A stretch of DNA of 13,651 nt from an uncultured Microbacterium sp. GTDB lineage: Bacteria > Actinomycetota > Actinomycetes > Actinomycetales > Microbacteriaceae. The notes below the pieces were generated by a model. That model had not been told where the DNA came from. It did not search any database and was given only the letters and a program-made list of their open reading frames with translations. The DNA lies in the NCBI GenBank assembly GCA_937988695.1, contig CALKHM010000153.1, forward strand, positions 1-13,651, given 5' to 3'. Position 1 is the first letter of the stretch, and every line of letters begins with the position of its first letter. The position numbers were made by a program, and so were the translations under genes. Shown here one piece after another: positions 1 to 6,523 of this stretch.

Positions 1-2950
1 CGGTCGCGGTGCCCGAGGCGCCCGCAGAGTCGACGACCCGGTAGGTGAACGACACCTGGCCGTGGAAGCCGGGCACGCTGGTGTACACGATCGACTCCCC
101 ATCGGCGGAGATCGTGGCCGAGCCGCTGGAGGGCTGGGTGAGGATGCGGTCCAGGCTCACATCGTCGCCGTCGGGGTCGACGCCGAACGAATGGAACGGG
201 ATCGTGGTGCTCTGACCGGTCAGCACGCGGCCGGTCAGGGTGCGCGGTCGCGGAGCGCGGTTGGCCTCGTCGGAGATGACCTTGATGCGCACGACGGCGG
301 TGTCGGACAGCGTCGGTGACCCCGCCGCGTACACCGAGTACTCGACGCGGTAGTCGCCGGGTTTCGTCGGTGCGAGATAGCGCAGCATCCGTCCCGAGGC
401 GAACGCCAGCGCGCCGCTGGTCGACGAGCGGATGGATGCCGGGTTGAGCGTGATCGCACCGCCCGAGGCCGACACATCGTTGTCGAGCACGGGGATGTCG
501 ACCTGCGCGCCGGCGCGCGCGACGACGGCGTCGTCGACGGCGATGGGTGCCAACTCCGCCGCGGCCGGCAACAGGTAGACGGTGGCCTGGCCGACCACGC
601 GCGCGCCCGCGTCGTTCGTGCCGTCGGAGACGGTGTACGCGATCGTGCCGAGCTTGCCCGGCGACCCGTCGGCGGTGGTCCCCGAGATGCGCAGATAGTT
701 CTGGCCGACGGCATCCACCGACATCGAGGCGCCATCCGCCGTCTGTGGCTTGATGTCGCTGAGCAGCAGCACGCGCCGCGTGGGGTTGCTCACCGCGCTG
801 AACACGTCGAGGGTGACATCCTGCTGCGGACGCACGAACGCGACGACCGGAGAGGTCGCCAGCTGGGCGGGCGCATCGGCGGCTAGCACCGTCACCCGTA
901 CGGTCGCCGACGCGTCGGAGTCACCGTCGGTCACCGTGTACGTGACGCGATACACCCCCGGCCGATTCGCGCTCATGTCGAAGCTCGTGCCGCCGGCGGC
1001 GGCCACCACGTCGGCGGCGGCGTCGTCGAGCACCCGCACCGACGAGAGCGAGAGCCGCCCCTGCGTGCCCTGCACGTGCGGCCCGACGTCGACGGTGATG
1101 CCCGGGCGTTGCGTCTCGGTGACCGCGAACGATTCCGCCACGAGCTTCGGCTTCGGGCTGATCCGCACGGTGAGGTCGCGTTCGATGGTGGCGCCGCGGG
1201 TGTCGCCGACCACGACCTTCAGCTGCGCGATCTCGGGCTCCGTGATCGACGGGTCGGCGTGCTGGTAGACCACCGAGCCGGCGGGGGTGGTGGCAGCGGC
1301 ACCCGCACCGCTCGTGTCGGTGACGCTCAACAGCATGAGCGGGTCGCCGTCGGGGTCGACCCAGCCGTCGAGCACGGGAATCGTGACGGTGCCGCCGGGC
1401 GCCACCTGTGGTGAGGGCCATGTGGCGAGGCAGCCGCCTACTCCGCACCATTTCGGCGCGGAGTTCTCGTCGGGCGCACGGACGGTGAGGGTCACCGTTG
1501 CGGGGCGCGAGTACAGGCCGTCTTTCGCGGTGCCGTCGGTGACCCGGTAGCGGAATGTGGCGGTGCCGTGCGCGGCGGCGGCCACCTGCACCGACAGCCG
1601 CTGGCCGTTGTCGATGATCGTCAGCGTGCCGAACGCCGGATCGAGCCCGGTGACGCTGCCGGGATCGATCGTGAGCACGTCCTCGTTGGGGTCGTGGTCG
1701 TTGAGCATCACCGGCAGGCTCACCAGACTCCCCGCGCGCACCCCGAACTGGTCGGGCTCGGCCACCGGGGGCTTCGGATCGATCACGACCTGCGCGCGCT
1801 CCTGGCTGGGCGCGGTCTGCGGCGCGTTGCTCTCGTCGAGCGACCAGTCCTGGCTCGACGGCAGCAGCGCGCCGGTGCGGGCGTTCCATACCCAGCCGCT
1901 GCGGGTCTCGTTGAGGATCAACCCGGCGCCGGCGCCGGCGAACACCGGGCGCCGGTCATCGCCCAGGGTGGAGCCGCCGAACCCGAGGGCCTGCTCGCCG
2001 TCGTCCGAGCGCCACAGGGTCCCGGCATCCGGCCCCAGCCACGCCGCATACACGATGCCGCCGTCGACGGTCGGACGAGCCGGGGTGCCCAGGTCGCGAT
2101 TCGAGCCGCCCACCACCCGCTCGGGCGCGGCGCCGTCGACGCGCAGCTTGACCAGCCCGGTGTCGTCGGCGATCCAGACGGCATCGCCGTCGGCACGGGC
2201 ACGGCTGAACGCGACATCGCCGACCAGCCGCACGTCGACGGGGGCATCCGCGCCGCGGCGCCAGACGCGACCGGCGTCCTGGTCCACGAGGAACCACGTC
2301 CCTCCGGCGGCTGTCAGCCCCAGGGTCGCGGCATCCGGTGCGTCCGGCACCTTGTCGCGGCCCAGCACCTCGCCGTCGGAGATCCGGTACCGCACCACCG
2401 CGGCATCCTTCTGGGAGTAGGCGAACACGGTGCCGCCGCTGTCGACGGCCACGGCCTGCGCCGTGAACTGCGGGGCGTCGGGCCCGGTGCCGTCGGGGTT
2501 CAGCTGAGTGGGCGACGCGTCGCCGAGCCGCCCCGCGTAGACGGCGCCCGAATCCGTGCGATACGCGACATAGTCGCCCGAGACGGCGGCCTCCACGGTG
2601 CCGGAGGGCGTCGACGGCGACTCGCGCAGGGCCTCGTCGTCGAGGTTCTCCGGCATCGCGTCATCGATGCGGGTGACCTTGCCGTAGCTCTCCGAGAACA
2701 GGTAGGCGCCCGATCCGGTCTGCGCGACGGCGGAGGGGTTCGAGACGCTGCGCACGGTGTCCAGCTCGCCGATGGCGGTGTTCACGCGGGCGTAGCGCCG
2801 GCCCTGCCCGGTCTGCAGCGCCCACACCGCGGTGTCGTCGGGGGGCGTTGAGCGCGAGTCGAGCCCCGGCCACACCACGCTGACCGCGACGACGGATGCC
2901 ACGACCGCCACCGCCGCGAGGGCGGCGATGACGATCGAACGGCGCCGCAT
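1..2950 (-). CDS. Large surface protein: membrane anchor, propeller-like region, tandem Ig/cadherin-like repeats (C-terminus off left edge)
   Basis: The reading frame is open from the ATG at 2950 to the left edge, giving 983 residues with no stop. Residues 5-27 form a hydrophobic signal anchor after MRRR. Residues about 40-370 hold short Trp/Gly/Asp-rich strands (AVWALQTGQGRRYARV, GRVWRRGADAP, TLWRSDDGEQ, GWVWNARTG) that resemble a beta-propeller. From about 395, Ig/cadherin-like repeats of 90-100 residues follow, starting near 395, 497, 600, 695, 800 and 898. They carry family hallmarks such as LNDHDPNED, WVDPDGDPL, VLDNDV and GVDPDGDD at the start and YRVTDG, YTVTDGDSD or YRVVDSAG near the end. 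The only cysteines seen are the pair at 502 and 507 in the second repeat. The protein should sit outside the cell, anchored by its N-terminus. The start lies one base after the kinase stop, so translation is probably coupled. Function is inferred: adhesion, wall binding or signal sensing for the kinase. Relatives I recall are much longer, so a large part is probably missing. Confidence 0.9.
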   Translation of the reverse strand, partial: MRRRSIVIAALAAVAVVASVVAVSVVWPGLDSRSTPPDDTAVWALQTGQGRRYARVNTAIGELDTVRSVSNPSAVAQTGSGAYLFSESYGKVTRIDDAMPENLDDEALRESPSTPSGTVEAAVSGDYVAYRTDSGAVYAGRLGDASPTQLNPDGTGPDAPQFTAQAVAVDSGGTVFAYSQKDAAVVRYRISDGEVLGRDKVPDAPDAATLGLTAAGGTWFLVDQDAGRVWRRGADAPVDVRLVGDVAFSRARADGDAVWIADDTGLVKLRVDGAAPERVVGGSNRDLGTPARPTVDGGIVYAAWLGPDAGTLWRSDDGEQALGFGGSTLGDDRRPVFAGAGAGLILNETRSGWVWNARTGALLPSSQDWSLDESNAPQTAPSQERAQVVIDPKPPVAEPDQFGVRAGSLVSLPVMLNDHDPNEDVLTIDPGSVTGLDPAFGTLTIIDNGQRLSVQVAAAAHGTATFRYRVTDGTAKDGLYSRPATVTLTVRAPDENSAPKWCGVGGCLATWPSPQVAPGGTVTIPVLDGWVDPDGDPLMLLSVTDTSGAGAAATTPAGSVVYQHADPSITEPEIAQLKVVVGDTRGATIERDLTVRISPKPKLVAESFAVTETQRPGITVDVGPHVQGTQGRLSLSSVRVLDDAAADVVAAAGGTSFDMSANRPGVYRVTYTVTDGDSDASATVRVTVLAADAPAQLATSPVVAFVRPQQDVTLDVFSAVSNPTRRVLLLSDIKPQTADGASMSVDAVGQNYLRISGTTADGSPGKLGTIAYTVSDGTNDAGARVVGQATVYLLPAAAELAPIAVDDAVVARAGAQVDIPVLDNDVSASGGAITLNPASIRSSTSGALAFASGRMLRYLAPTKPGDYRVEYSVYAAGSPTLSDTAVVRIKVISDEANRAPRPRTLTGRVLTGQSTTIPFHSFGVDPDGDDVSLDRILTQPSSGSATISADGESIVYTSVPGFHGQVSFTYRVVDSAGASGTAT

Positions 2951-2951
2951 G

Positions 2952-4082
2952 TCAGCCCGCTCCCCCCGTCACGAGCGCCCACACCACGAGCACGGCTGCC
3001 ACGACCACGACGGCGCCCACGACCAGCCAGGGCCACACCCGGCGCGGCGGAGCGGTCTGCGGCGCGGAGATGTCGGTGTCCTCGTCCCGCGCGGTCAGCG
3101 GCACGGGCGCACTGGCGCGGCGCCGCGAGGAGTGCGGCACCGAGCTGATCTGCGGGCCGCGGGTCGCGGCATCCGCGAAGTCGACGGACCGGTCGCCGGG
3201 CACCCACTCCTCGACGGCCACCTCCAGTGGCGTCGGCGGAAAGCCCAGGGCGTGCTGCACGTCGCGCAGCGCCTGCGCGAACGCGAGCGCACTCGGGAAG
3301 CGATCGCGGGGGTCGCGGGCCATGGCCGCCGCCAGCGCCTCCAGCACGGGAGCGGGCACGTCGGGGCGGCGCATCGGCGGGAAGCTCGCGCGCAGGATGC
3401 GGGGGCGCAGCTGGTCGCGAGCGTTCTGCCCGGGCTCCTGCCGCTCGAACGGGCTGTGTCCGGCCAGCAGCGAGTACACCGTCGCCCCCAGCCCCCACAC
3501 CTCGCTGGCCACCGTGCCGGCGGTCTGCTCGGCGATGACCTCGGGCGCGCTCCACGGCACGCTCATCGCCAGGACCTCTTCACCCGACCGCGGCGCCAGC
3601 GACGCCGAGATGCCGAAGTCGGCGAGCACCGGGGAGCCGAAGGTCGTGATCAGGATGTTGCTCGGCTTGATGTCGCGGTGCACGAGCCCGGCCCGGTGCG
3701 CCGTCTCGACGGCGCTGGCCATCTTCACCGCGATCGTGAGCACCTCGTCCAGCGGCAGCCGCTCGCGCCGGTAGCGCTGGGCGAGCGAGCCGGGGCAGTA
3801 CTCCATGACGATGTAGGGGCGGCCGTCGGCCGAGATCCCGGCCTGGTAGACGGTGACGATGGACGGGTGCGCGGACAGGTGGGCGAGGATGTCGGCCTCG
3901 GCGTTGAACATGCGCAGCAGCTCGGCGTCGTGGATGCCCGAGGGCAGCACCTTCACCGCGACCTGACGCCGGGGCATGTCCTGCGCGTACAGGAAGACGT
4001 CGGCGAAACCGCCGGACCCGAGCGGGCGCATATAGGTCAGGCCGGGCAGCACCGGAGGGTCCGAGGGGAGACGCTTGGGCAT
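2952..4082 (-). CDS. Membrane-anchored Ser/Thr protein kinase (PknB-type catalytic domain, no extracellular sensor)
   Basis: A 376-aa protein with a complete Hanks-type kinase domain. It has a glycine loop GSGGFADV (22-29), VAVK with the ATP lysine K44, a helix-C glutamate near E62, the catalytic loop HRDIKPSN (135-142), DFG (155-157) and APE (179-181). All catalytic residues are present, so it should be active and phosphorylate Ser/Thr on cytoplasmic proteins. A juxtamembrane stretch of about 80 residues rich in Ser, Arg and Pro follows. A single membrane helix (about 349-371) then leads to a tail of only a few residues. Unlike PknB there are no PASTA or other external domains. The ATG at 4082 was chosen because a GGGAGGG ribosome site lies 6 nt upstream and conserved sequence begins there, although the frame stays open to 4370. 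The stop is one base from the start of the large surface protein, which may supply the missing external sensor. That pairing is inference. Confidence 0.95.
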   Translation of the reverse strand: MPKRLPSDPPVLPGLTYMRPLGSGGFADVFLYAQDMPRRQVAVKVLPSGIHDAELLRMFNAEADILAHLSAHPSIVTVYQAGISADGRPYIVMEYCPGSLAQRYRRERLPLDEVLTIAVKMASAVETAHRAGLVHRDIKPSNILITTFGSPVLADFGISASLAPRSGEEVLAMSVPWSAPEVIAEQTAGTVASEVWGLGATVYSLLAGHSPFERQEPGQNARDQLRPRILRASFPPMRRPDVPAPVLEALAAAMARDPRDRFPSALAFAQALRDVQHALGFPPTPLEVAVEEWVPGDRSVDFADAATRGPQISSVPHSSRRRASAPVPLTARDEDTDISAPQTAPPRRVWPWLVVGAVVVVAAVLVVWALVTGGAG

Positions 4083-4088
4083 CCCGAT

Positions 4089-4095
4089 CCCTCCC
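4089..4095 (-). promoter_or_regulatory. Ribosome binding site fixing the kinase start
   Basis: GGGAGGG on the minus strand, 6 nt before the ATG at 4082. It decides the kinase start against the in-frame codons further upstream, where the sequence is not kinase-like and overlaps the promoter and the upstream stem-loop. Confidence 0.75.
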
Positions 4096-4160
4096 GTGTG
4101 CACAGCGCGCGCCCCGGCCGCTCCGTCCGCGATGCGCGCAGACGGCGGTCGGGCCCGGCC

Positions 4161-4169
4161 ATCGTAGCA
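4161..4169 (-). promoter_or_regulatory. Candidate extended -10 promoter for the kinase/surface-protein operon
   Basis: The minus strand reads TGCTACGAT: a TANNNT -10 hexamer (TACGAT, 4166-4161) directly preceded by TGC, the extended -10 form. No convincing -35 lies 16-18 nt upstream, which is acceptable for an extended -10 site. Initiation would fall near 4154, giving a leader of about 72 nt. This is the only AT-rich spot in the 151-nt gap between the 214-aa gene and the kinase. It suggests that the kinase operon is transcribed separately. Confidence 0.5.
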
Positions 4170-4206
4170 AATCGGCCTGAATCCGCCCGTGTGCGCGCCG
4201 CGCGCC

Positions 4207-4233
4207 CGCCGCCTCTGTGCGAATCGGGCGGCG
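4207..4233 (-). terminator. Stem-loop directly after the 214-aa gene, possible terminator
   Basis: A perfect 7-bp GC stem (CGCCGCC paired with GGCGGCG) closes a 13-nt loop and begins at the base after the TGA at 4236-4234. There is no run of U after it, as is common for actinobacterial terminators, so efficiency cannot be judged. Its place between a stop codon and a candidate promoter supports an operon boundary. Confidence 0.45.
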
Positions 4234-4878
4234 TCAGTCGGTGGGGTCGAACGGAGCGTCCAGCGACCGGGTGAGCTCGTCGAGCAGGGCCGCGACCTGC
4301 GGCTCGACGTACTCGGCGATGCCGGCCTGGATGCGCAGCCGGTGGCCGAGCAGGATTGCGCACACCTCACGGCCGATCATGTTCGCGTACTCGTCGGCCA
4401 GTCCCACCTCCTGGCGCAACGCCGCCTTGGCGTCGTCGCTCAGCGGCGGCAGCGCCGGAACCTGGGAGTCAGCCTCGTCGGCCATGCCGGCCAGCGTGAA
4501 CAGGAACGGCGCACCCGGCACCGGGTCCGGATCCAGCGGCATCCCCTCGAACTCCGGCGCCAGACCCTCGCCCGGCCGGTAGCTGCGCGCCCGGTTGCGT
4601 TCGGCCTGCTGGTCGAGCTCGGCCTGCAGCATCGGCAGGTTCCGCGAGGTGTACTCGGCCACAGCGTGGTCGACGATGGCCTTGACCCGAGTGGACAGCC
4701 CGTGCTGCACGCCGTGCGGGACGTCGGCCCCGAGCCCGGCTGCCGACAGCACCGGCGACCCGAAGCAGCGCCGGCAGACCGCGACACGACCGCGGTGCGT
4801 GGCCGGCTCCCAACGCGGCAGCCAGCGCAGCCACGCGTCGACTGCCTGGCTGACCTGGGTTTCCAGGGAGCGCTCCAC
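4234..4878 (-). CDS. Soluble hypothetical protein, 214 aa
   Basis: I do not recognise this family. Read from a GTG at 4878, the protein is 214 aa with no signal peptide or membrane helix, so it is probably cytoplasmic. The N-terminal part is amphipathic helix (VERSLETQVSQAVDAWLRWL). A single CRRC motif follows at 35-38 (VAVCRRCFGSP), too little for a full zinc ribbon unless C173 or histidines contribute. The middle is predicted helix rich in Ala, Glu and Gln (about 62-100). A Pro-rich linker lies at about 105-148, and the C-terminal helices (150-206) are acidic. GTG is the first plausible start after the upstream gene's TAG at 4907-4905. A GGAG lies only 2 nt before it, so the site is weak and translation may depend on coupling with the gene 26 nt upstream. 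It is the last gene of the three-gene cluster. The frame is supported by third-position GC bias and by the close operon fit. Confidence 0.8.
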   Translation of the reverse strand: MERSLETQVSQAVDAWLRWLPRWEPATHRGRVAVCRRCFGSPVLSAAGLGADVPHGVQHGLSTRVKAIVDHAVAEYTSRNLPMLQAELDQQAERNRARSYRPGEGLAPEFEGMPLDPDPVPGAPFLFTLAGMADEADSQVPALPPLSDDAKAALRQEVGLADEYANMIGREVCAILLGHRLRIQAGIAEYVEPQVAALLDELTRSLDAPFDPTD

Positions 4879-4904
4879 GACTCCACCGTAACGTGCGACG
4901 CCGC

Positions 4905-5405
4905 CTACGGCTCGTCGCGGCGCTCCCAGGGCCAACGCGGCCGGCCACCGCGGGCACGCACGAGCAGGATGCCGCCCCACCCGGCGACCAGTCCCGCCCC
5001 GGCGACCACGAACGCGAAGCCGCCGGTGACCAGCCGTCCGGTCACGGATGCCGCCAGCACGATGTCGCCGGTGTGCACGGCACCGCCGAGCCAGACCGCC
5101 GCGAGATAGACGAGAAACGCCGCCACAGCCGTGCCCACCGCACCCCACAGCGACGGCCGGGGGCGGCGCAGCAGCATCCACAGCACGCCTGCGAACGCGA
5201 GTGCGCCGAAGATCGCACCCGCCATGCCCGGCGCGTCGCCGAACCCGGGGACGGCCACGACGTCCTGCGCGGTGACCAGACTCACCACTCCGAGGCCGCC
5301 GACCATGAGCGCGACGAACAGAACGGTCGAGAACGCCCACGCCACGACTGGACGGACCGAGCCGCCGGCGGTGCCGTGACCCGATCCGCCCGGTGCGTCG
5401 GACAT
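4905..5405 (-). CDS. Four-helix integral membrane protein, 166 aa
   Basis: Hypothetical membrane protein with four predicted helices at about 18-45, 58-79, 86-108 and 124-149. The short N-terminus is Gly/Ser-rich and hydrophilic. The C-terminal tail is strongly basic (VRARGGRPRWPWERRDEP), which by the positive-inside rule puts both ends in the cytoplasm. No catalytic motif is visible and I cannot name the family. The ATG at 5405 lies 3 nt after the TGA of the 328-aa membrane protein, so the two are very likely co-translated. The next gene starts 26 nt downstream. This tight order suggests a small membrane complex, but nothing in the sequence tells its substrate or role. Confidence 0.85.
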   Translation of the reverse strand: MSDAPGGSGHGTAGGSVRPVVAWAFSTVLFVALMVGGLGVVSLVTAQDVVAVPGFGDAPGMAGAIFGALAFAGVLWMLLRRPRPSLWGAVGTAVAAFLVYLAAVWLGGAVHTGDIVLAASVTGRLVTGGFAFVVAGAGLVAGWGGILLVRARGGRPRWPWERRDEP

Positions 5406-5408
5406 GCG

Positions 5409-6395
5409 TCAGCGGCCCAGCTGCGGACCCGCCTCGAGAGTGCGCTCGTACTCGCGGCGCGCCTCGACGTTCAGCTCGGTCATGCGCCTGCCCCGGGCGG
5501 CGACCCACGCGCCGAACCAGATCGTGAGCTCGCGACCGATGATGAACGCGGCGATCGCGAGCGGCGCGAACAGCTGCGCGTTCACGATGTCGGCTCCCTG
5601 CGACGACGTGATCTGCCAGAACGGCGCCTCGAACAGCTGGCCGAGCAGGTGCCCGCCCCACGCGGCGGCACCGACCAGCAGGCCGAAGATCACCCATGCA
5701 CCCCAGCGGCTGCGGTTGATGATCCCGCCCAACAGCCAGAACGCGATGAAGAACACCGCCGTGGGCACCCACAGGCCCCACGTCGTCAGCTGCGCGATCA
5801 GCCACGTGCCCGCCTCGGCGGCCACGACATGACCGGACACCAGACCGATCACGAGGCCGGCCGCCAGGTAGAGCACGGCGAAGCAGACGGCGGCGATCAG
5901 GCCGATGCCGCCGGCGGCGGCGCGATTGCCCCGCGGCCGCGGTTCCTCCGGGGCCTGCACGAAGATCGGCTGCGGCGCGACGGGCTCGGATGCCACCGGC
6001 TGCGGCGCGACCGGCTCGGATGCCACGGGCTCGGATGCGGCCGGCTCGGGCGCGAGCGCCGAGGTCGCAGCCGTGGTGTCGAAGACGGGCGTGGGCTCGG
6101 ATGCCGGCTCCGGCGCGACAGCGGGGATATCGGCGGGGCGATCGTCCGCGGCCGTCTGGGCGTGCGTCTGGTTGAGCTCTGGGGTGGTGAACGCCGGCTC
6201 TTCGCCGGTCGACTCGGCTCCGGCGGGCTCCGCTGCCGACGGCTCGGCTCCGGCGGGGTCGGTCTCGGCGGGATCGGTCGCGCTGCGTCCGGCAGCCTCG
6301 GCCTCGGCGAGGCCCTCGTGCGCTCGGCCCACCACATCGTCGACGGATTCCGGATCCTCGACGGGCTCGCCGACGGGCTCCTGGGGATCACTCAT
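5409..6395 (-). CDS. Membrane protein with long Pro/Ala/Glu-rich cytoplasmic N-terminal region, 328 aa
   Basis: A 328-aa protein in two halves. Residues 1-160 are low-complexity, acidic and rich in Pro, Ala, Glu and Ser, without predicted structure, and include a tandem decapeptide (VASEPVAPQP twice, about 124-143). Residues 160-328 hold four predicted membrane helices at about 163-187, 204-224, 230-252 and 275-299. A charged C-terminal tail (VAARGRRMTELNVEARREYE) may form a cytoplasmic helix. I do not recognise the family. The start is the ATG at 6395, with GAGGAG 7 nt upstream. Eleven extra in-frame codons are open further up but lack a ribosome site. It leads a three-gene run with spacings of 3 and 26 nt, downstream of a candidate promoter. 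Disordered acidic tails like this often get weak matches to unrelated Pro/Ala-rich proteins; such matches should be ignored here. Confidence 0.88.
   Translation of the reverse strand: MSDPQEPVGEPVEDPESVDDVVGRAHEGLAEAEAAGRSATDPAETDPAGAEPSAAEPAGAESTGEEPAFTTPELNQTHAQTAADDRPADIPAVAPEPASEPTPVFDTTAATSALAPEPAASEPVASEPVAPQPVASEPVAPQPIFVQAPEEPRPRGNRAAAGGIGLIAAVCFAVLYLAAGLVIGLVSGHVVAAEAGTWLIAQLTTWGLWVPTAVFFIAFWLLGGIINRSRWGAWVIFGLLVGAAAWGGHLLGQLFEAPFWQITSSQGADIVNAQLFAPLAIAAFIIGRELTIWFGAWVAARGRRMTELNVEARREYERTLEAGPQLGR
5971..6030 (-). repeat. Tandem 30-bp repeat inside the 328-aa membrane protein gene
   Basis: Two adjacent 30-bp units (5971-6000 and 6001-6030) differ at only two positions. They encode VASEPVAPQP twice, and a partial third copy (SEP-type residues) follows. 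The unit is a multiple of three, so gain or loss of copies would keep the frame and only change the length of the disordered region. Confidence 0.8.
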
Positions 6396-6413
6396 CGCAG
6401 GACTCCTCACACA

Positions 6414-6426
6414 GGGGACGGTCCCC
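6414..6426. promoter_or_regulatory. 13-bp palindrome in the leader of the 328-aa gene, possible operator or RNA hairpin
   Basis: GGGGAC, one base, GTCCCC is a perfect palindrome. It overlaps a second inverted pair, CACAGG at 6410-6415 and CCTGTG at 6429-6434. It lies between the candidate -10 (6440-6435) and the ribosome site (6408-6403), so it could bind a regulator near the transcription start or fold in the leader RNA. No regulator family is identified. Confidence 0.4.
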
Positions 6427-6434
6427 ATCCTGTG

Positions 6435-6463
6435 AGGCTACCGCCGCGCCCTGAAGCGGTCGA
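6435..6463 (-). promoter_or_regulatory. Candidate sigma-70-type promoter for the three-gene membrane cluster
   Basis: On the minus strand, TCGACC (6463-6458, similar to TTGACA) is followed by a 17-nt spacer and TAGCCT (6440-6435, fits TANNNT). Initiation would be near 6428, 33 nt before the ATG at 6395. The spacing is ideal but both hexamers are imperfect. Confidence 0.45.
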
Positions 6464-6511
6464 GGAGGCATGCCGACGTGTGTCGGACGAGCAGGAGGCG
6501 ACGTCGATACC

Positions 6512-6517
6512 TACAGT
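6512..6517 (+). promoter_or_regulatory. -10 element of a probable leaderless transcript for the lipoprotein
   Basis: TACAGT (TANNNT) ends 6 nt before the ATG at 6524, so transcription would start at or next to the A of the start codon. This is the arrangement of leaderless mRNAs, which are common in actinobacteria. A purine run (GAGGGG) touches the ATG with no spacer and so cannot work as a normal ribosome site. No clear -35 is seen. Confidence 0.55.
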
Positions 6518-6523
6518 GAGGGG

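Noticed and set aside
921..1889. 322-aa minus-strand Arg/Gly-rich frame
   Set aside because: Same strand but shifted frame of the large surface protein gene. The true frame shows regular Ig-like repeats; this one is Arg/Ala/Gly noise.
1557..2851. Two long plus-strand frames of 287 and 427 aa
   Set aside because: Antisense shadows of the surface protein gene. Low-complexity composition, no motif, no credible start.
4190..4233. Riboswitch or small RNA between the 214-aa gene and the kinase
   Set aside because: The region holds one simple stem-loop and a candidate promoter. Nothing resembles a known riboswitch core.
4879..5805. Long N-terminal extension of the 214-aa protein
   Set aside because: It overlaps two genes on the same strand in another frame and is Arg/Gly/Ala-rich without features. 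The GTG at 4878 is the first plausible start.
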